Assembly: GCF_020906515.1 (NCBI RefSeq)
Contig: NC_085852.1
Coordinates: forward strand, 992,001-1,056,000
DNA: 64,000 nt
Direction of reading: 5' to 3'
Source of the DNA: Vanrija pseudolonga
Taxonomy: Eukaryota; Basidiomycota; Tremellomycetes; Trichosporonales; Trichosporonaceae
The notes below the pieces were generated by a model. It had not been told where the DNA came from, ran no database searches, and was given only the letters and a program-made list of their open reading frames with translations. Both the position numbers and the translations under genes were made by a program. Below, one piece after another: positions 35,157 to 45,386 of the stretch (position 1 is the stretch's first letter; each line of letters begins with the position of its first letter).

Positions 35157-37824
35157 TTAATCCTTGCCCCACTTCATCTTGAAGAGGCTCTCCTTCTTCT
35201 TCTTCTCGCCATCCTTCCTGCTCGCCTTCGAGTCCTTGCTCGAAATTGACAGCGACGAGAAGCCACCGCGGAGGTCGTTGTTCGAGTCGCTAGGACGCAT
35301 AGTGCTCCCGCTCTTGCCGCTCTTGGCACTGATGGCAGAGGCCGGTGTTGGGGGCGCGAGTGGAGGCGGGCCAACAGGGGGCACCCAGTGGCGGTAGTCC
35401 AGAATCCGCTGGTAGGGAACAGGCTGACCGGGCTGCCTGTTGATGCGGACCGGCGCCTGCGGGTGGACGGGGATGGGGTTTGGAGGGTTGCCAGCAATGC
35501 CACCACGGCCAAGAGACCGAAGGTCCTTCATGAAGATCTCTGGTGTGACAATATGTGTCGAGCCAATGTAAATGTCCTTGCCAAGAGCCTGGCTGAGGAC
35601 GTAGGCCTGGCGAAGTTCAGAATATGTGACACCTCCAGCGACAAAGATGACCAAGCGCTGCTTGCTGTCGCTGTTGGCAGCACGCGCCGAGGGTGCCTTG
35701 TGCCATGTCGGTCTGGCGCTTCGGAGCGATGTTCCGCCGTTCAGGTTGGCGGGAGCAAGGCTGTTGCCGCCCCGCAAGGACTGCGAAGTCTCTGCTGGCG
35801 AGTCGCGCATGAAGGGGAACTGGTGTTGATCCAAGCGATTCCCAACGTGCTCCTCGACCATGATCTGCACCACTGGCTTGTAGCGTGAGAGATCAAACTG
35901 GTCATCCGCGTTGACGTATTTCTGCTTTATCCTCGACCCGCGCACGCGTGTCTTGCTGTCCTTGACAACGGTGACGCCGAGGTAGATGAGGTTGTTGACC
36001 ATGTCCTGCTCAGAGAGCGACAGTCGGGCGTGCTGGTATAGGCGACGACGGTCCTCGTCGGCGACACCATCGCGGAACATGATGTAGAGAGCGATGACAC
36101 GGACCTTGTCGAGGTTGCTCATGTTTCGGTCGTCCAGCAATGGAACCATCTCCTCGACAATGGATTTGGGGGCCTTGCCATCAGGAGTGAAGCCGGTCGC
36201 ACAGCACTGCTCCACGTTGGCAGCGAGGTTGAGCTTGTGCTTCTGGAACAGGTTCATGCACTCCTGAGCCATTTCGAGGTGGAGTGAAAACTGCTCGCGC
36301 TGTGTCTGGAACTGGGGCAAGTTGGCCAGCATGTCCTTGAGCATGTCGATGCTGACGTTGTTGGCGTTACCGCTGAACCCGGCGTGCTCCTGGGCGAACC
36401 GTCCAAAGTCGGTCATGAGGCGGTCGATGGCATCCTTCATGTGCAGGTGACGAACGGAGACCCACACTTCGTCGTCGTCGGACAAGATCGCCTCCTTGTC
36501 CTCCTTGCCGCCGACCGTGTTCTCGTACGTATATCTTTGTTGTCAGTCACATCCAACGTCAGGACTCACCTATACTGAATGCCGTCCTCAATCTTCAACA
36601 GGTCGTTGGCCATCGCCTGGTACCAGAACTCATGCAGGAATGGAGCGACGGGATCGATGGAGCGGTCGACGATGAACAGCATCCCTCGAGGGCGATCCGA
36701 TTTTGTCGGGAACTCTGGGTTGTTCGCCATGTACTCGTCAAGGTCGTTCTGCACCTGAACCGCGATCTTCTTGGGAAGATAGTCGCCAATGACCTCGGGT
36801 GTTCTGTTTGCGCCGCCCATTGCCGCTCGCCAGCGATTACTCTGCCCCGTTTGCGCGCTGGAAGGCGTTGAAAGAGACGATGACGCATTGGGCTGGTTGA
36901 CCAGGGGACCAAGAGGGGCGTGGTGCGTGGGCTGGTAGTATCGAATGTAGGGATTCTCGTTGATGGTTGTGAGGACGTTGAGAATCTACAGTGTCAGTTG
37001 GTGAAACGCACTGTACGCACCGCTCGGCCGGTGACCTTGAGGTCATCGTAGAAGGCTTCGAGGGACAAGTCTGCCGCGGCAACGCCGCCGAGGTTGCCAA
37101 AGTATGAGTAGAATGACGAGGGCGTTTGTGTCGAGAAGACGCGTTGCTCCGCAGCTGTGACCAGTTAACGACGTGTGCCATGGCGGTGGTCTGCCAACAC
37201 TGACCATAGAAGTTGCAGTAGAGCTCCACGAACGCCCGCAGAACACCAGATGGGCCAAGTCCATCAGTCAGGCGCTGTGCTAAGCTGTCATCGATACCTG
37301 CAATGTCAGCTCGCCATCATTCGACGCTCACTCACCATCGGTAAAGTACACATGCGCCGAGTTGTACGTCTTGCGGCCAACAAAGTCGGCAATCACACGA
37401 TCAACATTCTGCGCCGTTGGTGTGAGGATGTACAGCGCCTCAACCTGCATCGGCTGTCGGGGCGAGTGGAGGGGTTCGACGGCTGCGGATACATCAGCGT
37501 CTAACTTTGGCACAGACTGGGCACCGCTCTGCGAAGCCGCAGACTCATACGCACAGGTCACATTCTGTTGGAGGATATCGTACTGGGTGTAGACCGAGTC
37601 GAGGAGGGTCTGCGATGCCTTGTCGGTGATGAGGATCTTCCAAGTACCGGCAGGGATCGATTGGATTGCGGTGGTGAATCCTGGGCGCGTTAGATTGAGC
37701 TCTGGAGGTGGTATGCGGCAAGGTCGAACGACGAAGGCTCTGCTGGCAACGCTGGCGCGTGCCCGGGGCCGTGTGCCGTGCGCCGGCGCTACTCACGAGC
37801 CTTGAGCAGGTCCTTGAGCACCAT
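35157..37824 (-). CDS. SEC1: Sec1/Munc18 protein of exocytosis
   Basis: About 800 residues in six or so exons. Sec1 binds assembled plasma-membrane SNAREs (Sso1/Sec9/Snc) and promotes fusion of secretory vesicles. Domain 1: MVLKDLLKAR, GTWKILITDKASQTLLDSV, YILTPTAQNVDRVIADF and HVYFTDGIDDSLAQRL. Domain 3a: PRGMLFIVDRSIDPVAPFLHEFWYQAMANDLL and the acidic DDDEVWVSVRHLHMKDAI. Domain 3b/2: NMSNLDKVRVIALYIMFRDG, RLVIFVAGGVTYSELRQAYVLSQALGKDIYIGSTHIVTPE. The C-terminal 120 residues are disordered and basic (DGEKKKKESLFKMKWGKD), as in fungal Sec1, where the tail helps SNARE-complex binding. The start is fixed by the first domain strand. The gene is intact. Confidence 0.95.
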
Positions 37825-38688
37825 TTCGACCTATGCCAGATGGGTGCAGTGGAGGAGTAGAGGGTGTGGGCCTTGATGTCTTTGCTGTGATGGGTGTTGA
37901 TGATGATGATGATGGAGGAAGGTGGGGGGGATAATAGTCAATGTGGTGTGTGTTCGTGGTCGTGGTGGTGGATGGGCCGACGACGGTGCGGGGTTGGCTG
38001 CTGCTGGCGGACAGGCTGGAGGCACGTAGTGACGTGCGTGACTATAAGCGGCGGCCTGCCTGCCAGGGCGGAGGGAGGGACAATAAGGGGGCGGCACCAC
38101 TCTGGGTGGCGCCGTGCTGTCCCTTAGGCTCTCTTTTGGAATTCATCCTGGCGCTGACTGGGCCGACAACAACAAAGCAGCGATCACAACAGTCTGCTCC
38201 TTGGCGCTCTCTGCGGCTGGGCGGGGGGAGACACACCTATTGCAGTCTATGACTGTACCAAGATCACAGGAATGCATAGGAAACATGACTATACGCTGAC
38301 AATGCTGCATCGCCGGTCGAGCTTGGCCGAGGCCGCAGTGCCTCGTGCCCGTGAGCAAGCCGGCACTGCCCGTTGATGAGCCCTTCGTTCTCCTTCCTCC
38401 CCGTTTCTCTGTGACGACTCCCCCACCTGTGCATCAATCACAGGCAGCTCGTTCTATCCCAGCCTGTCCCGATATCATGCTGCGAGACCGTGATGCCACT
38501 GTAGCTGCACCTGCAAACGGTGTCGTCAAAGCAACCCCCCCCCCAAGTGCAATGTCGGTTTCACGGAGATCACGTACACTCCGTGTTGACGCGTCTCCGC
38601 CAGGCGCCAGGGAATTTCAACGACCAAGGGCTTGCTTGGCCCACAGTTTCCAGTCCTTTGAACAATCAACACCTTCTCGACACCCACA
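37825..38688. promoter_or_regulatory. Divergent intergenic region, SEC1 / KAP114
   Basis: About 865 bp between divergent starts. The SEC1 side includes a (GAT)n-like tract at about 37890-37915. Nothing coding was recognised. It is longer than most divergent promoters in this window. Confidence 0.45.
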
Positions 38689-41600
38689 ATGGCTTCAACC
38701 TCGGGCACAAGCAGCCCCCACCTCGACCAGCAGGTCCTCGCCTGCCTCGAGGCCACCTTATCCCCAGATGAGGCCACGAGACACGCGGCTGAGGACCAGC
38801 TCCAGACGCTGTACAGCCACCCAGGTGGGTTCTTTCACCGCTGTGCCAGCCCGCCCACAGACCGCTAACAGCTTTGCAGAGGGCGGACTGAGCCTCGCGC
38901 GTCTCCTCAGCGAGCAGGCCGTTCCTCTCCCCCAGCGCCAGATAAGTCCTTTGTGTGCGCACCTGGCTCGTGCTGACCGCTGTGCACAGCGCCGGCATCC
39001 TCCTTCAAAAATACATCGAGAAGCACTGGTACCCCGGAGCAGACGCCTTCACCCCTCCGACAACCCCGGCCGAAGTCAAGGATGCGATCCGGCCCCTCCT
39101 CCTGCGGACGCTCTCCGACCCGGAGCGTAAGGTCCGCGTTGCGGCCGCCTTTGCCGCGTCGAGCATTGCCAAGTTTGACTGGCCCGAGGACTGGTCCGAC
39201 CTGCTGAGCTCGCTCGTCAGCCTGCTCCAGACCGGCAACCCCAACTCGGTTCACGGTGCGATGCGCGTCGTGATTGAGTTTGTCAAGAACGACATTAGCG
39301 AAGACCAGCTCGTCCCCGTCGTGACCGACCTCGTGCCGGCCATCCTCGCCATCCTCGGCAACCCGCAGACTCACTCGTTCGCGACCCGTGCCGAGACCGT
39401 TGCTGTGTACCGTCACATCCTGACGCTTCTCGGCACGCTCAAGGACGAGCACCCGGCAGCTGTCCGACAGGCGCTCGACCAGATCGCGCCAGTCTGGTTC
39501 GACGCCTTTAGCCAGCTCCTCGCCGTCGACGCTGCTGCCGACGTCGCCCAGAGCTGGGACAGCCTCGCCCTCCGCATCCAGATCTTCCGCATTCTGCTGC
39601 AGTACCAGCTCAACTTCCCCCGGTACATTGCCAAGCATGTTCCTACGTTCCTCCGCCTCTCCATTATCAACCTCACGTCGCTGCTCCAGACCTTCCACTC
39701 GTACTACATCTCGTCCGACCCCGACTCGCCAAGCCCGCCCGAGCCGGCATCAGACGCCCCCGTTCACGACGAAGATGGACCTCGATGACCTTGCGAGCGC
39801 CGTCTTTGAGTACCTTGAGCCTACTGTGCGCGTCAAGGAGTCCAAGGACATCTTGGTGGAAGGTGCCGCTGGTGACGAGCGTGGCACTGCCGTCCTCGAC
39901 ACTATTGTCGGCCTCGTTCTCACCTACACCCAGGTGACGCGTGAGCAGGAGGAGGAGTGGCTCGAGGACGCCAATGCGTTCGTCGAGGATGAGGACGAGG
40001 ACAACATGATCTACAGCTTGCGCGTGGTTGGCCACGACCTGATGGGGGTGAGTTGGCAAGTCAGGCTGCGCTAACTTGCACAGTCTCTTATCGACAAGTG
40101 GCCCCGGGCTGTCGGCCGCACCGTCAACGACTTCACCCACCGCCGCGTCCAGGAGTCGGCAGCCGCCCACAAGTCGGGCGACCCCGACTGGTGGAAGCCG
40201 CTCGAGACCATCCTTGGCCTCCTCGGCGGCATTTCGGATGACCTCCGCTCCCTCCTTGAGGAGGACCAGGAAGCCGGACGGCCAGCGACCTTTGACTTGC
40301 CATTCCTCTTCAACCAGGTCATCCCTGACCTTTTGCAGCAGACCGAGGCGCCTTTCCTCCAGGGCCGCGCCTTCGTCTTTGCCTCGCAGTTTGCTGGCCT
40401 CCTGCCTGCGGCCCTCGCCCAGGAGTACCTCTCCACCGCCATCTTGGCCCTTGGATCGCCGACCACCAGCGTGCCCGTCAAGATCTCCGCCGTCAAGACG
40501 ATCAAGAACTTCTGCCGCCATGTCGACGCCAGCATCATGAACCCCCAGGCCGGCAAGATCCTGTCGATGCTGCTGCCCATCCTGCCCGAGACGTCGGCCG
40601 AGACGCTTTACCTCGTCATGGAGACGGTCAACTCGGTCGTCTCGCTTGACAAGGACTCCTTGACTGTCGAGACGACGCAGGCTATCTGCCAGCATGTCTA
40701 CGCCGAGTGGTTCCGCAACATGACCGACCCGGTGCTCACCGCCATTGTGGAGGAGGTCGTCGACGGAATCGCAGCGTCCTCGTCTCCCGCCGTGGTCAGC
40801 ACTCTGGTCTCGTTCTTCGCGCCCAAGCTCGCCGAGCTCATCATCACCCCTGTCACCGACGAGACGGTCTACGTTCCCGGAGAGGCTGTTCAGCTCGCCA
40901 ACGCGCTCATCAAGCCCCGCGGTGGCCCCCTCGAGGCTGAGCTCATTGCCACAGTCACTGTCGCCGTCATGACGTGCCTCCAGCAGACCGACGACATGGA
41001 CGTCATTCAGCATGGCATGATCCACCTGACCCTTGTTGTGCGCAAGGACTGCGAGAAGCTGATCCAGTGGCACGACGCCGATGGTAGCAACGGCATTGCT
41101 CGCATCTTCGCCCTTCTTGGCCGCTTCCTCGCCCCGACATTCTCGGAATCAGGAGGCATCTTCGTCGGCGACCTAATCATGCACTTGTTCCGCAAGGCTG
41201 GCCAGGCCATCGCCCCGGTCCTTGGTGACTTGTTACGCGCCGTCGTCAACCGCCTCGCCACTGCTCAGCTCAGCTCGTTTATCCAGAGCCTGATCATCCC
41301 CTTCGCCTACCTGTTTGGCACCGAGCACACTCAGCAGACCATCGACTTGCTGTTGTCGTTCCCTCCCGTTCACCTTCCCGACGGCACCACCAAGCCAGCG
41401 CTTGACCTCGTTCTGTCGTCGTGGTGCGAGACGGCCGAGACGATCACGGGCTCGTGGAACATTCGCGTCAGCGACCTGGGCATGGCCAAGCTCTTTACCA
41501 TGCCCTCCCCGGCACTCCGCAACGTTCTTGTCCGCGGCGACCTGATTATCAACGAGAACAACCGCAACAAGATCATGACGCGGTCGCGCACCAAGGCAAC

Positions 41601-42050
41601 GCCAAACGAGTACACCCAGATCCCCTTCCCTGTCAAGGCGCTCAAGCTGCTGCTCAAGGACGTCTCGGCAGAAGGCAAGGGCAAGTCGAAGGGCGATGAG
41701 CTGGGTATTGAGGACGACGATGGAGACGAGGAGTGGGATGACGATGACCCATTGGCGTCTGCTGGCCCGACCGACGAGTTTGCCTTCCTCTCTGACTGGC
41801 TTGATGACGGACCTGGAGAGAACGACGCGCAGGATGACGACGAGGATCTGAAGAGCGACCCTCTGGCGCAGATTGACCTGGGAGTAAGTTGAATTGTGCC
41901 GCGTGGCTACGACAACTGACACCACAGGCCCACCTCACCGATGTCATCCGCTCATCATATGCCTCGAACGACAACGGCATCCACGAGATGGTTGCCGGGC
42001 TTACGGACAGCGAGAAGGCGACGCTGCGTGGAGTCCTCACTGTTGCCTAG
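38689..42050 (+). CDS. KAP114: Importin-9 / Kap114 karyopherin, with two apparent reading-frame problems
   Basis: This importin-beta family HEAT-repeat protein has about 1,040 residues. Kap114 imports TBP, histones H2A/H2B and Nap1. The N-terminal importin domain reads DQQVLACLEATLSPDEATRHAAEDQLQ, then LLQKYIEKHWYPGAD. Many helices follow and an acidic C-terminal stretch (EDDDGDEEWDDDDP) typical of importin-9, ending IHEMVAGLTDSEKATLRGVL. Two oddities were seen. First, intron 2 ends in a normal CTGAC...CACAG at 38989, but no GT donor keeps frame; in-frame joins would use GATAAG at 38941 or AAGTCC at 38944. Second, near 39774-39788 the frame meets TGA after HDEDGPR, while the protein clearly continues in the next frame (DLDDLASAVFEYLEP). 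One surplus base in GATGGACC would explain this; a 43-nt intron is a weaker option. Confidence 0.85.
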
Positions 42051-42159
42051 ATGCGGTGTATACCCTCATAAGTCCGAGTACCCTATCCATGACCTCAATG
42101 CATATATTGTACATTTGCGTATATTACAGTGCGTGATGTGTGGGTTGCAGAGTCGCGCG

Positions 42160-42710
42160 CTACTCGTCGGGGATGTCGTGAGGCTTCTTGATACCGCGCG
42201 AGAGCTTGTAGTAGACGACTGTCGAGTCTGTGGCCACGATGGCCATGTAGAGGGTATCGGGGTCGAACGTGGGTGTGCTTGGGGCCTCGGTCTCCTCCTC
42301 AGCAACCTGGGGCAGCTCGTCGTCGTTCTTGCCCAGCTTGGCCTGGAGCTCGGCGATCGGCGGCGCGAGGGGCGGCAAGGGGTCCGGAAGCGTCGCAACG
42401 TCGAGCGTGGCGAGCGCGCCAAAGACGGCCTTGAGCTCCTGGGGCGTGAGGGCCGTGGTATGCAGCGGCAGTGGAAGCACCGCACGCAGCGGGTCCTGGT
42501 GGGTCAGCATATGTCGACAGTCTAGAAACCCACCTCGGCGCGCTTGTGGCCAACGACGACGGCCCACTGCGTCCCCGGCAGCTGGAGCGGCCTCAGCTCG
42601 CGCCATTCGACGGCGAGCCCGAGGTCGGACAGCGTGGTGCGCAGCGGTCCCGCTTGGAGGGGGCATGCAGCGGTGATGTGCGCTATCAGTGGCGTGAGCG
42701 TGTCTGGCAT
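42160..42710 (-). CDS. SEN15: tRNA-splicing endonuclease subunit Sen15
   Basis: Sen15 is a structural subunit of the Sen2/Sen34/Sen54/Sen15 tRNA-splicing endonuclease. About 170 residues in two exons. The N-terminal half (TPLIAHITAACPLQAGPL, LGLAVEWRELRPLQLPGTQWAVVVGHKRAE) leads to ALTPQELKAVFGAL and the family's C-terminal strand and loop (TLYMAIVATDSTVVYYKLSRGIKKP). The Asp/Glu-rich linker EEETEAPSTPTFDPD separates the two. As expected for Sen15, there is no catalytic His/Lys/Tyr set of the Sen2/34 kind. The start at 42710 is the first ATG and yields the expected length. Confidence 0.85.
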
Positions 42711-43235
42711 TGTGTATGAGTGAGCTCGACAACAACATCTCGCGCAGCTTCATCTCTCGATGTCAATGACGCCCGGAAAGTCGAACCCAACTTTCCGTCC
42801 ATCACGTGATTCCCACGTGCCCTCACCCTGAGTCTGCGGCAACAAGGCGGTTCACGTGATGGGATTAAAGTGATTAAAAGGCGATTATTTTGCGGCAAGC
42901 GGGGCGGCGCGGCGGCTCGAGACGGCGAGACGGCGAGACGGATGGCCTTTGGCCGCGGGACGGAAAGCTGGGCGCAAGCAAAATGCGGGGGCGGATGCCG
43001 CTGGCTGGGTGGTGCCTTGCGGCCAGCCAGAGAGACTTGCCCCAACGGCGTGCAGCCGAGGGGGAAAGGAGCCAGGAGCAGGGGGGGCAAGAAGCCGCAA
43101 GCAGATTGTTAGCACGAGGGAGCCAGCCAGCCAGCGTACCCAGCCAGGCAGCAGCAGGCAGCAGTGACATCGACCTCTGCAGACATCACCATCCTCCTTC
43201 CTGTTAACATCCCACCTGTAAAACAAATAGCAGCA
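42711..43235. promoter_or_regulatory. Divergent promoter SEN15/PDB1 with three CACGTG E-boxes
   Basis: Three palindromic CACGTG sites lie at 42803-42808, 42814-42819 and 42853-42858. The first and third read TCACGTGAT, the form bound by Cbf1-type bHLH factors in yeasts. The PDB1-proximal half is very GC-rich with CCAGCCAG repeats near 43120-43150. Regulation of either gene by a bHLH factor is inference. Confidence 0.65.
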
Positions 43236-44953
43236 ATGGCCTCCCGCGCCGCCCTCACCCGCCTCGCCGCCTTGCCTGCCGCCGCCTCGGCGCGCGCCCT
43301 CTCGACTGCGTCGACGTCGTCGTCGCTGGCCACCAGCCGCGCCGCGCTCGCGGCCACTGCGACCCCGCGCGTCGCGCGCTCAGAGGCCCGCTTCCTCGTC
43401 GGCAAGGAGCAGCGCCGCGCCGCGTCCTCGGACGAGGGCGCGCAGACCATGGTGAGTGGGGCGCGCAGCGATGCGATGGGCGTTGCGTTGCGATACCACG
43501 CCCAGCCCACTGCCGCCGGCATATCGCGGCAGAGGTTTCCCCGCAACTATGCACCATGCTCACACCCCCAGACCGTCCGTGAGGCCCTCAACGCCGCCAT
43601 GGAGGAGGAGATGATCCGCGACCCCACCGTCTTCGTCATGGGCGAGGAGGTCGCCCGCTACAACGGTGCCTACAAGGTGTGTGGTCGTGGTGTTGATAGC
43701 GAGATTTCTCAGCAGCTGACCCTGTGCTCCAGGTCACCAAGGGCTTGCTCGACAAGTTTGGAGAGGACCGTGTTATTGACGTGAGTGCGGTTGCTGCTGA
43801 CACGAGCTGATAACCAGACCCCCATCACCGAGTCTGGCTTCACCGGTCTCGCTGTCGGCGCTGCCCTTGCCGGTCTCCGCCCCGTCTGCGAGTTCAGTGA
43901 GTATCGCGCCGTCCACACATCGTTCCCCGTCCACATGCTGTGTGCCAGCCCGCCAAGAGCGGGTCTCGCTGCAATGAGGGCGATTCTACGTTCCCTGTCC
44001 AGCTCCGTCGCAACGGGGACTCTGCCAGCTCCTTTCCCCGGCTGGGGAGGACTGGCAATGTCCTCGTTGCGTTGTGGCGAGGATGCCAGCACAACTCCCA
44101 AGTTCTCCCCTCCCAAGCTCTTCCCTTCCTAGCTTCTCACTCCCCCAAGCTCTCCCTCCCAGCTCTCGTCCTCCCCACACCCCGCTAACCCACCCCAGTG
44201 ACCTGGAACTTCGCCATGCAGGCCATTGACCAGATCGTCAACGAGGGCGGCAAGACCTACTACATGTCGGGCGGCAACGTCCCCTGCCCCGTCACCTTCC
44301 GTGGCCCCAACGGTGCCGCCGCCGGTGTCGGTGCCCAGCACTCGCAGTGCTTCGCCGCCTGGTACGGCTCCATCCCCGGCCTCAAGGTCGTCTCGCCCTG
44401 GTCGGCTGCCGACTGCAAGGGTCTCCTCAAGTCGGCTATCCGGGATCCCAACCCCGTCTGTGTCCTTGAGAACGAGCTCCTCTACGGTGTCTCCTTCCCC
44501 ATGACCAAGGAGGAGCTCTCGGAGGACTTCCTCATCCCCTTCGGCAAGGCCAAGATTGAGAAGGAGGGCTCGGACATCACCATTGTCGCCCACTCCAAGA
44601 TGGTCACCCACTCGCTCGAGGCCGCCGAGATCCTCGAGAAGGAGGACGGCATCAAGGTCGAGGTTGTCAACCTCCGCTCCATCCGCCCTCTCGACATTGA
44701 CACCATTGTCGCCTCGGTCAAGAAGACCAACCACCTCGTCACTGTCGAGGGTGGCTTCCCCGCCTTCGGTGTCGGCTCCGAGATCATTGCCCAGGTCTGC
44801 GAGTCGGCCGCCTTTGACTTCCTTGACGCTCCTCCTGAGCGTATCACTGGCGCCGATGTTCCTACTCCCTACGCCGAGACGCTCGAGGGCCTCGCGTTCC
44901 CCGACACTGACCTGGTCGTCAAGACCATCCGTCGCCACCTGTACCGTCAATAG
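43236..44953 (+). CDS. PDB1: Pyruvate dehydrogenase E1 component subunit beta, mitochondrial
   Basis: E1 beta, together with E1 alpha, decarboxylates pyruvate using thiamine diphosphate in the mitochondrial matrix. About 400 residues in five exons. The N-terminal 65 residues form an Ala/Arg/Ser presequence ([20 protein letters not shown]). The transketolase pyrimidine domain follows: [45 protein letters not shown], containing the catalytic Glu in GEEV; then [45 protein letters not shown] and the C-terminal domain ([35 protein letters not shown]). It ends TIRRHLYRQ. Intron 4 is about 300 nt and contains a short CCCAAGCTCT-type duplication. All motifs are intact. Confidence 0.96.
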
Positions 44954-45386
44954 ATGGAATGGCGAGATTTAGCCGTTCCTGCCCTTTCAACGCACGTAGT
45001 GTAATGCATCTATGGGTTTAGCTGCCGGGGAGGGAGGAGGGGGGAGGGGGTTGGATGTGGCTGCTACAAGTAACGATGCTTGTCATGGTGGGCATTCGTG
45101 AGCCGTGACGACTTGTCCCAAATTCCGTCATTAGGGATTGTCGATTAGCCTTGTTGTTCCAAATGCTCACGTGCCACTCTAAAAAGGTGTGACATAACGC
45201 AGGCGGCGGCGCGGCGGCGGCGAGGCCTCGGAGAGTCAGTGGCCAGATCCACCACCACCCACCACCACCGCCGCCGCCGACCACCAACCTCATTCACATC
45301 ACGCCCAGTTTGCATCACAACACTTTTGAGTTCAACGCGCGTCCCACCTCCCCCCATCCCCCTCCCCCTCCTCACCCTCGCCGACA
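44954..45386. other. Intergenic: PDB1 3' end and PA-TM-RING promoter
   Basis: The first 200 bp hold the PDB1 3' flank. From about 45230 a CACCACC/CCGCCG-rich leader precedes the next ATG. One further CACGTG lies at about 45168. No gene was recognised. Confidence 0.45.

Noticed and set aside
39694-39736. A 43-nt intron as explanation for the KAP114 frame change
   Set aside because: The donor GTACTA and acceptor CCCGAG are possible, but no CTAAC/CTGAC branch site is present and it would remove residues (HSYYISSD) that look like normal helix ends. It is kept only as a weaker alternative.
39673-41073. Minus-strand open frame of 466 codons opposite KAP114
   Set aside because: It is an antisense shadow of a GC-rich HEAT-repeat gene, with Arg/Leu/Asp-biased composition and no recognisable domain.
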